A stretch of 64,000 nucleotides of DNA from positions 1 through 64,000 of the forward strand of contig JAFWZW010000024.1 of the NCBI GenBank assembly GCA_017517325.1. The letters are read 5' to 3'. The first letter of the stretch is position 1. Each line of letters starts with the position of its first letter. This document shows, one piece after another, positions 17,001 to 24,727 of this stretch. The notes beneath the pieces were generated by a model. It was not told the origin of the DNA. It worked only from the letters and a program-made list of their open reading frames with translations, and ran no database searches. Source of the DNA: Clostridia bacterium. GTDB lineage: Bacteria > Bacillota > Clostridia > Oscillospirales > SIG627. A program made the position numbers and the translations under genes.

Positions 17001-18362
17001 TTACCTCCAATTGCTTTTTGCATTTTCATAGCAAAGCTTCTTTGCTAAGGCTACAAGTTCTTCTTCGGTGCAGATCAGATCCTCCCGCTGTACCATTTCT
17101 GCAAGCTGCTGACAAAGAACGCGGCGGAAATAATCGTGGCGGACGAAGGATAAGAAGCTTCGGGAATCGGTAGTCATTCCCACGAAATTCCAAAGGGTAC
17201 CGAAGCTTGCGGTATTCTCAATCATAGAGATCATACCTTTTTTGTGATCGCACCACCACCAGGCAGGGCCTTGGGTAATGAGACCGGAAACCCCGTCTTT
17301 AGAATAGGATCCGGAAAGGGTTGCGATCATTGCGTCGTCAGCGGGATTCAAAGAGAAGAGCACGATCTTGGGAAGCCCGGCTTCTCCTGCTTCAACGGTA
17401 TCAAGAAGTGCGCAAAGAGAAGAGATGGAAACGCTGTTCCCCATTGCGGCAAAGCCACCTGCGGCACCTGCAAGACCGCGCAATCTCGTACTGGTAAAGC
17501 GCTGGGCGCCCATGTGCAACTGAAGCACCAGATCGCACCGAGCAAATACTCCGCATAACAAGACCAAAAGGTAAGAAAAGAGTTTCTCCCCTTCTTCGGC
17601 GGAAAGCGTGCCCTCCAAGGCTTTGCGGAAACGGCTTTCATTTTCACCGTCATCGGGATAGAAGACGAAGCCGTTGTCAATGGCAAGATCGGCAAAGCGG
17701 CAACCTGCACCGATCACAGCGTCGATTCGCTTTTCCACCGCTCCCTTAAAGCTTGCAAGATCGGTAATTTTCATTTGGGTCAGTGCTCCCAGTTTTTCCA
17801 GCCAGGAAGCATTGGGACGGAGCATATCATCTCCACGCAGAGAAGGTGAAAAAACGGGGTTATTCTGAAGAGCGGAGACTTCATCCAAAACGGAAACGCA
17901 AGGACAAGCCTTTTCCACACCGAACCGATCCATAAACCAAGCGGGGGTGATCTCCTTTTCCTTCAGGATCTTGTTGCAACGCTGGTAAAGATCGGCGGCA
18001 TTTTCGGCACAAGGCATTTCGGTAATGCCGAACACCAGTTCCAATTCCATACGAGACCAGATATAGAGTGGATTTCCCAAAAGCTTGGGAAGTGTGGCAC
18101 ACCAAAAAGCAAATTTTTCCGCTTTGGTTGCGGCACCTGTAATCTTTTCTTCGGGAATGCCGCACATTCTCATAGCGCGGTGCTTATAGGGATCGGGAGC
18201 GACCCAAAGGTCAAACACGTCGGTATAGCGACGGTTTTCGCCTATGTCAGCAAGAGACAGGTGATTGTGGTAATCGATTAAAGGAAGCTTTTCCACCGCA
18301 CTGTACAGCCTGCAGGCAAGATCTGAGCGCAGTAAAAGATCTTTTTTCCAAGTAAATTCCAC
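17001..18362 (-). CDS. uxaC: Glucuronate (uronate) isomerase
   Basis: Isomerises glucuronate to fructuronate or galacturonate to tagaturonate, the entry step of the pathway. 453 aa, amidohydrolase-like; N-terminal IDYHNHLSLADI corresponds to the conserved metal-binding HxH motif, and VGMTTDSRSFLSFVRHDYFRR and NPADDAMIATL are typical of the family. GTG start with AGGAGG. First gene of the operon. A TATAAT box lies at 18385-18390 (minus strand) without a recognisable minus-35, which fits a promoter needing an activator. Confidence 0.93.
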   Translation of the reverse strand: MEFTWKKDLLLRSDLACRLYSAVEKLPLIDYHNHLSLADIGENRRYTDVFDLWVAPDPYKHRAMRMCGIPEEKITGAATKAEKFAFWCATLPKLLGNPLYIWSRMELELVFGITEMPCAENAADLYQRCNKILKEKEITPAWFMDRFGVEKACPCVSVLDEVSALQNNPVFSPSLRGDDMLRPNASWLEKLGALTQMKITDLASFKGAVEKRIDAVIGAGCRFADLAIDNGFVFYPDDGENESRFRKALEGTLSAEEGEKLFSYLLVLLCGVFARCDLVLQLHMGAQRFTSTRLRGLAGAAGGFAAMGNSVSISSLCALLDTVEAGEAGLPKIVLFSLNPADDAMIATLSGSYSKDGVSGLITQGPAWWWCDHKKGMISMIENTASFGTLWNFVGMTTDSRSFLSFVRHDYFRRVLCQQLAEMVQREDLICTEEELVALAKKLCYENAKSNWR

Positions 18363-18384
18363 GTTTTCCTCCTAAAACTTCAAT

Positions 18385-18390
18385 ATTATA
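18385..18390 (-). promoter_or_regulatory. Possible minus-10 box of the uronate operon
   Basis: TATAAT on the minus strand 22 bp before the uxaC start, with A/T-rich DNA but no TTGACA-like element at 16-18 bp. It may need the divergent AraC regulator to work. Confidence 0.4.
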
Positions 18391-18398
18391 TAAAACTA

Positions 18399-18427
18399 TT
18401 GACACCCTTTTTTCTTTAATATACAAT
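18399..18427 (+). promoter_or_regulatory. Promoter of the AraC-family regulator
   Basis: TTGACA (18399-18404), 17-bp spacer, TACAAT (18422-18427). It overlaps the upstream region of the divergent uronate operon. Confidence 0.82.
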
Positions 18428-18445
18428 AAAAACGGAAGAAATCAT

Positions 18446-18474
18446 ATACCCAATTCATTTAAAATGTATGGTAT
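18446..18474. promoter_or_regulatory. Imperfect palindrome, candidate regulator site
   Basis: ATTCATTT-A-AAATGTAT centred at 18461 has 7 of 8 arm pairs matched, and an outer ATACC/GGTAT pair surrounds it in a neighbouring register. It lies just after the predicted start of the AraC transcript, a place suited to autorepression. Function inferred only from position. Confidence 0.35.
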
Positions 18475-18499
18475 TCGCTTAAAAAATTAAGGAGTTTTT

Positions 18500-19249
18500 A
18501 TGAACGATATCCGAATTGACGGGATACTTCCCTTTCACGTTGACAACATTGGCTTCGTCAGTCTTGAGCGCAACCGCGGGCACCGTTTTGAATACAAAAA
18601 CGGGAAAGATCTTTACTCCTTTATTTATCTGGAAAGCGGCGCAATGGAGTATACCTTTCCCAAAATGGGAAGGAAGGATCGCCTTGAAAAGGGCTCTGTT
18701 TTCTTCATTCCCAAAAATCTCCCCTATAAAAGTTCCTATTTAGAAGAGAAAACTGCCATAACCATCATTGTCTTTGACGTGGTGGGAGAAATTCCCGAAC
18801 CACTGAAAAAACCCACTTTGCAACGAAGTCGTGAGTTTTCCGACGTATTTCGCTCAGCCCCACTGGAAAATCTCCGTGATCCTTTATTTTTAGCTTCCCA
18901 GATCTACGCACTTCTTTCCTTGCTGGCGGGCAAAAAGCGGGAACAGCTCCCGAAAAAATACAGAAAGATCCTGCCGGCGGTGGAGGAGATTCAGAAGCAC
19001 TACTACGACCAATGCCCCATTGCCTATTACGCAGGGCTATGTGATATGAGCGAATCCAACTTTCGAAAACTATTTTCTGAATACACGGGAAAAAGCCCCA
19101 CGCAATATCGAAACTGGATGCGGATCTGTCAGGTAAAGAAGATGCTCAAAAGCGGAGAATTTTCCATCGGAGAAGCGGCAGATCTGGCCGGCTTTAGCAA
19201 TATGTCTTTCTTTTACGAAAATTATCGGAAATACAGAGAAGAAGAATGA
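18500..19249 (+). CDS. AraC-family transcriptional regulator, probable uronate-operon activator
   Basis: 249 aa. N-terminal cupin-like sensing domain (GSVFFIPKNLPYKSSY, about 60-95) and a C-terminal double helix-turn-helix (about 150-245: CPIAYYAGLCDMSESNFRKLFSEYTGKSPTQY and IGEAADLAGFSNMSFFYENYRKY). ATG with AAGGAG. It is divergent from uxaC with 137 bp between, so control of that operon is likely; the ligand, probably a uronate or a pathway intermediate, is not shown by sequence. Confidence 0.9.
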   Translation: MNDIRIDGILPFHVDNIGFVSLERNRGHRFEYKNGKDLYSFIYLESGAMEYTFPKMGRKDRLEKGSVFFIPKNLPYKSSYLEEKTAITIIVFDVVGEIPEPLKKPTLQRSREFSDVFRSAPLENLRDPLFLASQIYALLSLLAGKKREQLPKKYRKILPAVEEIQKHYYDQCPIAYYAGLCDMSESNFRKLFSEYTGKSPTQYRNWMRICQVKKMLKSGEFSIGEAADLAGFSNMSFFYENYRKYREEE

Positions 19250-19301
19250 GGAATTTTTAAATTTCATTCGTATAAATCATAATGAAGGGCAGGTGTTTGG
19301 T

Positions 19302-19853
19302 TTGGACCGAGGAGAAGAGCTCTACCGTCGCTATTTAGAGGGCGAAGAAGGAGCCTTTGACCAAATTATGGCAGAATACCGCTACCGACTGATCTTTTTC
19401 ATTCACGAGATCATTCGGGATGCAGATGCTGCAGAAGACGTGGCGATGGACGTTTTCTGCTATCTTTTGATGCACCCAAAGCGCTATCGATTCGGAACCA
19501 AGCTTTCCACCTATCTTTTTATGTTGGCAAAAAGCCGCGCCATTGATTACCTCCGTCACCGCGACCGCTTCCAATGGGTCAGCACCGAGGATGAAACGGT
19601 GGAGCTTACCAATGAGAAGACACTTGAGGAAACGGTACTGGAAAACGAGATCAAGCGAACGGTTCATAGCGCTCTCATTCACCTTCCCAATGAAATGCGG
19701 CAGGTGGTGCATCTCGTTTATTTTGAAAACCGTTCCTACAAGGACACGGCATTGATCATGAAAAAAAGCCCCAAGCAGATCGATAACCTTCTGTTTCGGG
19801 CAAAGGAAAAATTACGCAACGTGCTGGGAAAGGAGGGCGAAGAGCTGTTATGA
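19302..19853 (+). CDS. ECF-like RNA polymerase sigma factor
   Basis: 183 aa with sigma region 2 (about 18-85: YRRYLEGEEGAFDQI, AEDVAMDVFCYLL) and region 4 (about 120-175: LPNEMRQVVHLVYFENRSYKDTALIMKKSPKQIDNLLFRAKEKLR). TTG at 19302 is chosen because GGCAGGTG lies at the right distance; a GTG at 19293 is the alternative. The next gene starts in its stop codon (ATGA overlap), the usual arrangement of a sigma factor with its membrane regulator. 52 bp after the AraC gene; no convincing separate promoter seen. Confidence 0.85.
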   Translation: MDRGEELYRRYLEGEEGAFDQIMAEYRYRLIFFIHEIIRDADAAEDVAMDVFCYLLMHPKRYRFGTKLSTYLFMLAKSRAIDYLRHRDRFQWVSTEDETVELTNEKTLEETVLENEIKRTVHSALIHLPNEMRQVVHLVYFENRSYKDTALIMKKSPKQIDNLLFRAKEKLRNVLGKEGEELL

Positions 19854-20410
19854 GAAGTTTGGAAGCTTTTTGTGCGGAAGTGCACCGCCGCCACGACGAA
19901 GAGAAAAAACGGCAGGAAAAACAGCGAAAGGCTTTCCTTATGACCTGCATACCATTGGTATTGGTAATCAGCCTCTCATTCTTATACCCGGGTTTTATGA
20001 GGGCAGAAAGCATGGATGCCGGAATGGAAAACTTCGTGGGATCCACTGCATTTTCCGATACCTATCGTATCAAGGCTTTGCAGGGAGATGCCGTTATAAT
20101 TCTGGAAGCGGAGTCAGAGGGTGCCAAGCAGATCACTTCCCTCTTTTTCAAGGATTACCTTGACGTTTCCGATCTTGCGGACGGCGCTGATTTAAAGCCC
20201 GAGGAAGAAGCGGCAGAGGATAGCAGTACCACATCTTCTCAGAAAAACGATGACCTCACCTTCGTATTAACCGATGAAAGCGGAAAGAACATCCGTTTTA
20301 TTTTAGAGAAAGAGTGCCTCATTCGCCTTGATACCGGAGAAGAAAGGATCCTCTCCCAAGAGGAGCTTAATCTGCTTTACGGCGCATTGGAAAAAGGATC
20401 AAAAGGATAA
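19850..20410 (+). CDS. Single-TM protein coupled to the sigma factor, anti-sigma candidate
   Basis: 186 aa, not recognised by sequence. A charged N-terminal cytoplasmic segment (1-26, Glu/Lys/Arg-rich) is followed by one TM helix (about 28-47) and an extracellular domain of about 140 residues with an acidic Ser/Thr linker (about 120-132). Overlap of 4 bp with the sigma gene gives translational coupling. That layout is typical of transmembrane anti-sigma factors, but the N-terminal segment is short for a classical zinc-containing anti-sigma domain, and no HxxxCxxC motif is present. Ends in a strong terminator. Confidence 0.7.
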   Translation: MRSLEAFCAEVHRRHDEEKKRQEKQRKAFLMTCIPLVLVISLSFLYPGFMRAESMDAGMENFVGSTAFSDTYRIKALQGDAVIILEAESEGAKQITSLFFKDYLDVSDLADGADLKPEEEAAEDSSTTSSQKNDDLTFVLTDESGKNIRFILEKECLIRLDTGEERILSQEELNLLYGALEKGSKG

Positions 20411-20413
20411 AGA

Positions 20414-20451
20414 AAAGAATCCGCCCAAGCTTATCTTGGGCGGATTCTTTT
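20414..20451. terminator. Bidirectional terminator between the sigma unit and the microprotein gene
   Basis: Perfect 16-bp stem AAAGAATCCGCCCAAG/CTTGGGCGGATTCTTT (20414-20429, 20435-20450) with a 5-nt loop, A-run on one side and T-run on the other. Confidence 0.9.
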
Positions 20452-20533
20452 AAGATTCATCGGCAATGCGAAGCATACACATAAAGAAAACACCGATAAC
20501 GCCACCGATGGCCAAGCCGAGAAAAAAAGACAT
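20450..20533 (-). CDS. 27-aa single-TM microprotein, DUF3789-like
   Basis: ATG (20533) to TAA (20450-20452) encodes 27 residues: MSFFLGLAIGGVIGVFFMC, then MLRIADES. One glycine-rich TM helix followed by a short charged tail matches my memory of the DUF3789 family of tiny clostridial membrane proteins. AAGGA lies 8 nt before the ATG. It follows the Xer recombinase by 52 bp and its stop codon touches the terminator hairpin, so it ends the recombinase transcript. Function unknown. Confidence 0.7.
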   Translation of the reverse strand: MSFFLGLAIGGVIGVFFMCMLRIADES

Positions 20534-20585
20534 ATGCAATCGTTCCTTTTCTTTTTTTCATTAGTATGGCAAAGCAAACGTGGAC

Positions 20586-21548
20586 TTATTCATTCTGATT
20601 CAGCGGATTTTCACTCATAGCTTTTTTCATATTTTCATCGCTGACGTGGGTGTAGATCTGAGTGGTGTTAAGCTGAGCGTGGCCTAAAATATCCTTCAGA
20701 ACGCGAACGTCCACCTTCCCTGTTCCATACATCAAGGTTGCGGCAGTATGACGAAGCTTATGAACGGAATAGCCCTTTTCCTCAAGACCTGCAAGCTTCA
20801 AGTATTTATACACGATCCATTGAACGGTTTTTACAGAAAGGCGGCGATGATTACGGCTTACGAATAGGGCTGATTCGTCTTTACAGGTGATACCACGGCG
20901 CAAGGCAATATATTCCTTTAACGCTGAAACGCAGCCTTCATTAAGATAAATGAGCCTTTGCTTATTGCCTTTACCGGTTACGATCAACTGGGAAAGATCG
21001 GTTGAAAGATCGGAAAGAGAGATGCCCGCCAATTCCGAAACACGCATACCGCAGTTAAGGAAAAGAGTCAGAATGGCATAATCTCGCTTGGCATTCTCTT
21101 CCCCATGTTCCTTGGCGGCACGAAGAAGCATTTGGCTTTCCTCCAAGGATAAAAATTTAGGGAGAGCGTGCTTCACGCCGGGGGCATCAATATCCTTTGC
21201 AGGGCTATTTTCAATGGCGTGCTCTTTGCTTGAAAGGAACTTAAAAAAGCCGCGGATCGCACAAAGCTTTCTGGCTCGCGCGGCATTACCGTTTCTAAGG
21301 ACCGTAGCGGCATAAAGAAGGTACTCATAAATATTTTGTGAAGAAATGGAAGCGATCTCTTCATCGGTGATCAAAGAAAGATCCAGATTTCCCGCCTCAT
21401 CGGCCTTCTTTCGGAAAACGTAGCGAAGGAAGCCTGCAAGGTCAATGCTGTACTCATAAACGGTCTTTTCGCTGGCACCTTGAATGGAAAGCTTATAGGA
21501 AAGAAAGCGCGCAACGGCGGCGGGTAATTCTTCCATACGAATATTCAC
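20586..21548 (-). CDS. Tyrosine recombinase, XerC/XerD family
   Basis: 320 aa. N-terminal SAM-like core-binding domain (about 8-110) and C-terminal catalytic domain with the full set: Arg in NCGMRVSELAGI, Lys in VTGKGNKQRLIYL, HKLRHTAATLMY, LGHAQL, and the nucleophile Tyr in TTQIYTHV. Length and lack of extra domains fit chromosome-dimer resolution or a Xer paralogue; no adjacent mobile-element genes are visible. GTG start with AAGGAGGTGATGG. Confidence 0.88.
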   Translation of the reverse strand: MNIRMEELPAAVARFLSYKLSIQGASEKTVYEYSIDLAGFLRYVFRKKADEAGNLDLSLITDEEIASISSQNIYEYLLYAATVLRNGNAARARKLCAIRGFFKFLSSKEHAIENSPAKDIDAPGVKHALPKFLSLEESQMLLRAAKEHGEENAKRDYAILTLFLNCGMRVSELAGISLSDLSTDLSQLIVTGKGNKQRLIYLNEGCVSALKEYIALRRGITCKDESALFVSRNHRRLSVKTVQWIVYKYLKLAGLEEKGYSVHKLRHTAATLMYGTGKVDVRVLKDILGHAQLNTTQIYTHVSDENMKKAMSENPLNQNE

Positions 21549-21569
21549 GCCATCACCTCCTTTTTTATC

Positions 21570-21598
21570 ATTATACCGAAATGGAAACGAAAAAGCAA
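21570..21598 (-). promoter_or_regulatory. Promoter of the Xer recombinase gene
   Basis: Minus strand TTGCTT (21598-21593), 17-bp spacer, TATAAT (21575-21570), about 21 bp before the GTG start. Confidence 0.72.
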
Positions 21599-21599
21599 C

Positions 21600-21638
21600 A
21601 AAAAAATCAGGGCACGCTTCTTTTCAAAGCGCGCCCTG
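21600..21638 (-). terminator. Terminator after the first CBM9-like exported protein
   Basis: Minus strand stem CAGGGCGCGCTT/AAGCGTGCCCTG (arms 21638-21627 and 21619-21608; one G-T pair) followed by seven T. It directly precedes the Xer promoter. Confidence 0.88.
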
Positions 21639-21646
21639 AAAACCGT

Positions 21647-23188
21647 TTATTTTACTTTCTTTCTGAGAATGATCACAGAGAAAGCGGCTGCGGCAAGGAT
21701 CATCACAGACCCTGCTGCAAGAAAGATCACGGTGCTATCACCGGTTTGAGCAGAGCCAACCGAGACACCCATAACAGAACCGGAAACCGTAAAGTTTCTG
21801 GAGAGATTCTTGGTTACAGAGGTATCGACCCACTTGGTGCCATCGAATCTCTGCTGAACGAAGGTAACAACCAAGGTGTTCAAACCAACGGGAAGCTTGG
21901 AGGTGCTGAATTCGCCGGATTTGAAATCCTCGCTGATGGCACCGTTAAGCTTGGTATCGTACCCGTTTCTGACACGGAACTTGGTAGGAATTACACGCAG
22001 ATCTCCTTCAACGGGAGCGGTGTTTTCAACACAGTCGGGAATCAGGGTGAATTTCGCCTTATCGCCAACCTTGAAAACAGAACCGAACTGATCGATGCGG
22101 AACCCGGTAAGATTGGGTCTGAACTGGGTAGCGGGGGGAACGACGGTGTTAATATCGTTGGTGTGAAGAACGGGAGAGGGAACGTAAACGATGGAAGCAG
22201 ACTCATTCTTGGAATTGGTCCAGTAAGCTTTAACTGCTTTTGCCCAAGTTGAGGATGCGCCGGAGCCGGAATAAGGCTCAATGGTCTTGCCACCGGCATA
22301 TCCGGTGGTCAGATAAAGCTGAGTCTTGCCGTTAGCGGCACCGGTACGGGTAACTGCTACCTGGAACATAAAGGAACCATAGAACTGGTTCTTAGCAAGG
22401 AGAGCGGCAACCTGAGCATCATCCCATGCACCGTTAGCGGAGAAGATCACGTCGCCAAGGGGGATCTTATACTCAAATTCATAAGTATACATTCCGCCGG
22501 CTTCATAAGTATGAAGGGCACAGTTGTAGGAATACTTATTCATATTCCAGGCGCCGTACACATCATAATCCAGCGTAGCACTCTTGGAAACCTGCCCGTC
22601 AATAGTCCTGTAGGTACGGTTACCCGAGGTACAGCCGACCACGGAATAACCACTGGCAGTCTGTTCATACTCGTAGGTGTTGGAAAGACGGGAAGCGGCT
22701 TCAGGAATGGCGGTAGACTGATTCAAGCCGTAACGAACGTTGGTCTTAAGGGTGTCAAGGGTGACACCGTCAGGAGCCAAAACGCTGATCTCCGCAGGGG
22801 TTTCAACCTTCTCGGCAATGTAGACGAAGGAGTCATCGTATGCCAAATAGCTGGTAACCTTTGAACCTGCCCAATCGGCACCTGCCTCTTCGGTGTAATC
22901 AGTAGTAGCGGTGCTGTTGGTCAAGGTCAGACCATTTCCTAAGGTTGCTTCGTCAGAAGGAGCTCCGCCGTACTGACCGGGATCAATGCCGGTATCGGCA
23001 AGGCTGGGAGCAGTTGCTACCTTGAATGCCCGGAACGTATGAATACCGTATGCGCGAAGATCGTGAGCGGTAGTGCCATACTGAATATAGGCTGTGGAAA
23101 GCTGATCCGCATAACTAGCATAAGCAGGAATGCAAAATGCACTAACCACAAAGCAGATCGCAAGAAGAATAGAAAGTATTTTTTTCAT
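21647..23188 (-). CDS. Exported membrane-anchored protein with CBM9/DOMON-like domain, paralogue 1
   Basis: 513 aa. Signal peptide (1-24); an N-terminal segment AHDLRAYGIHTFRAFK shared with the 24728-26155 protein; a beta-rich domain with LAYDDSFVYIAEKVE, resembling the core of CBM9/DOMON-type sugar-binding domains; a second beta region; and a C-terminal anchor (TM of about 25 residues ending RKKVK). SAQTGDS before the TM resembles a sortase PxTGD signal with Pro missing. Own consensus promoter and terminator, so transcribed alone. ATG with AAGGAG. Surface attachment is supported; ligand is unknown. Confidence 0.72.
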   Translation of the reverse strand: MKKILSILLAICFVVSAFCIPAYASYADQLSTAYIQYGTTAHDLRAYGIHTFRAFKVATAPSLADTGIDPGQYGGAPSDEATLGNGLTLTNSTATTDYTEEAGADWAGSKVTSYLAYDDSFVYIAEKVETPAEISVLAPDGVTLDTLKTNVRYGLNQSTAIPEAASRLSNTYEYEQTASGYSVVGCTSGNRTYRTIDGQVSKSATLDYDVYGAWNMNKYSYNCALHTYEAGGMYTYEFEYKIPLGDVIFSANGAWDDAQVAALLAKNQFYGSFMFQVAVTRTGAANGKTQLYLTTGYAGGKTIEPYSGSGASSTWAKAVKAYWTNSKNESASIVYVPSPVLHTNDINTVVPPATQFRPNLTGFRIDQFGSVFKVGDKAKFTLIPDCVENTAPVEGDLRVIPTKFRVRNGYDTKLNGAISEDFKSGEFSTSKLPVGLNTLVVTFVQQRFDGTKWVDTSVTKNLSRNFTVSGSVMGVSVGSAQTGDSTVIFLAAGSVMILAAAAFSVIILRKKVK

Positions 23189-23217
23189 TGCAAATATCTC
23201 CTTATAGTACTATGAGC

Positions 23218-23246
23218 ATTATAGCATTTCCGTGCTTTTGTGTCAA
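23218..23246 (-). promoter_or_regulatory. Consensus promoter of paralogue 1
   Basis: Minus strand TTGACA (23246-23241), 17-bp spacer, TATAAT (23223-23218): perfect consensus boxes and spacing, which predicts strong expression. Confidence 0.92.
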
Positions 23247-23285
23247 TAGAAAAAAATGCGTAATGCACAAAATTTGAACATTTTT

Positions 23286-24662
23286 TTAAGTCTTTTTGGT
23301 TTTCTTTCCTTTTTTCTCATCAATGCGGAACAGAATTGCCGCCCCCACTATGGTCAAAAAGAGAAGTATTCCTACCCCTAAAAAAGAAAGAGCTGAAAAA
23401 AGATTCGTTTTCTCCTGCTCTTCCCCATGGAACAGCTGCTCCGTTTCATCAGGAACACTTTCCGCATCCGGGAGATCATCCCAAAAGGAAAACTGTTGGG
23501 ATGATACGGGCGGAACCTGTTCGCCCGATGGAAAGGAAGATTGTGTCGTTACCGAAACGATAGCCTTATCGGTGGGCGGTATGAGCTGCAATTGAGAAGA
23601 AACGGAATCAAAAGGCTCGTCGTATTCATCGGCTTTACCGTTTGACGTCGGTGATTCTTCGGGCTTTTCAGCTATGGGCGAATCAGGCACATCTCCTACA
23701 AGATAGAGGGGCGCAAGCACGTGGGTGAAAAGAGATGGGTCTGCTGATTCTTTTGCCGCGATCAGCTGATTCCATTTTTCTCCACAGGAAGAAAGGGGAC
23801 TTGACGCAAAGCAAGGGAGCGATGCAGAGAGGCAAATTGCATCTCGAACGCCATCTGAAAATTCATAGTTTTCCCCAATGACAGGGCGAAGATCAAACCC
23901 ACCGCAAAGGAAAGACTCCCCCCCTGAAAGAGCACGGCGCACGTAGTCGGCCTCTTCCGAAGACAAAGTGGTCAAAACGTCATCAATGGAGATACAAAAC
24001 GAAAATGCGAACTGCGATAATTCCCCCTCTCCATCCATCCTTAAAGACGTATTTAAGCTATAAGCCGCAGAATCCCAACGCTCCCCTTTCGGTGAAACGA
24101 ATGCATTCTGATTCACGGACGGGTTGAAATTTGAAACAAGCGAGCCACCCTCGGCGCCGTATCGGATTCGTGTCCCCTCAACGGCTACACAGGAAAGATC
24201 AGCGGCTGAAAAGAAATACGTGTTGGTAAGACTACTCATACGCTCGCACACGCGGTCACCCGGAACGAAGCTCATTTCCAAAGTAATCATATAAACGCTG
24301 CCGTATTTTGGATGAAGCACAGAACAAAAAAGCCCCGTTGCCGCAGGCGAATATGAGGCTTCTACCAAAAACAGATCCTCGGAATAGGATATAGATAGAT
24401 CTTGATAAACCAATGCTTCTTGTTCGTCGAATCGGTAAGATTCAGCCTCATATGCGGCGTACGAGGAAAGGGCGCGCAATCCACTCCCAAGAGCAAGGCG
24501 CCGGATTTCGGGCGCACTGCTAACGGGTGTTGCCTTCAAGGAAGAAACGCCAAAATTCGACAGATCGTACGAAGAAAAAGTGGTAGCTCTACAGATATAG
24601 CCAATTTCGAAGCGCGTGCAGATCAGCAAGATCGCACACAGACAAATCAAAAGACGTTTCAT
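23286..24662 (-). CDS. Exported membrane-anchored protein, diverged paralogue 2
   Basis: 458 aa. N-terminal signal peptide or anchor (1-25), a segment YDLSNFGVSSLKATPVSSAPEI that lines up with the N-termini of its two neighbours, an ISYSEDLFLVEASY strand matching their YDDxxxY core, a Ser/Pro/Glu-rich stalk (about 320-410), and a C-terminal TM followed by a lysine-rich tail. It lacks the TGD motif of the others. Lies 65 bp after the 24728 gene beyond a hairpin terminator, so it is probably expressed by partial read-through. ATG with AAGGAG. Not recognised otherwise. Confidence 0.65.
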   Translation of the reverse strand: MKRLLICLCAILLICTRFEIGYICRATTFSSYDLSNFGVSSLKATPVSSAPEIRRLALGSGLRALSSYAAYEAESYRFDEQEALVYQDLSISYSEDLFLVEASYSPAATGLFCSVLHPKYGSVYMITLEMSFVPGDRVCERMSSLTNTYFFSAADLSCVAVEGTRIRYGAEGGSLVSNFNPSVNQNAFVSPKGERWDSAAYSLNTSLRMDGEGELSQFAFSFCISIDDVLTTLSSEEADYVRRALSGGESFLCGGFDLRPVIGENYEFSDGVRDAICLSASLPCFASSPLSSCGEKWNQLIAAKESADPSLFTHVLAPLYLVGDVPDSPIAEKPEESPTSNGKADEYDEPFDSVSSQLQLIPPTDKAIVSVTTQSSFPSGEQVPPVSSQQFSFWDDLPDAESVPDETEQLFHGEEQEKTNLFSALSFLGVGILLFLTIVGAAILFRIDEKKGKKTKKT

Positions 24663-24674
24663 TGTTCTCCTTGT

Positions 24675-24709
24675 ACTAAAAATTCGGCGGCCCGATTAAG
24701 ACCGCCGAA
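24675..24709 (-). terminator. Terminator or attenuator between paralogues 3 and 2
   Basis: Minus strand stem TTCGGCGG/CCGCCGAA (24709-24702, 24690-24683), 11-nt loop, then TTTTTAG. The next gene begins only about 20 bp later with no promoter of its own seen, so partial read-through seems likely. Confidence 0.75.
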
Positions 24710-24727
24710 CAAAATATTAAGATTTTA

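Noticed and set aside
20586-21548. Integrase of a mobile element
   Set aside because: No attachment site duplication, relaxase, excisionase or phage genes nearby; the protein fits a Xer-type recombinase.
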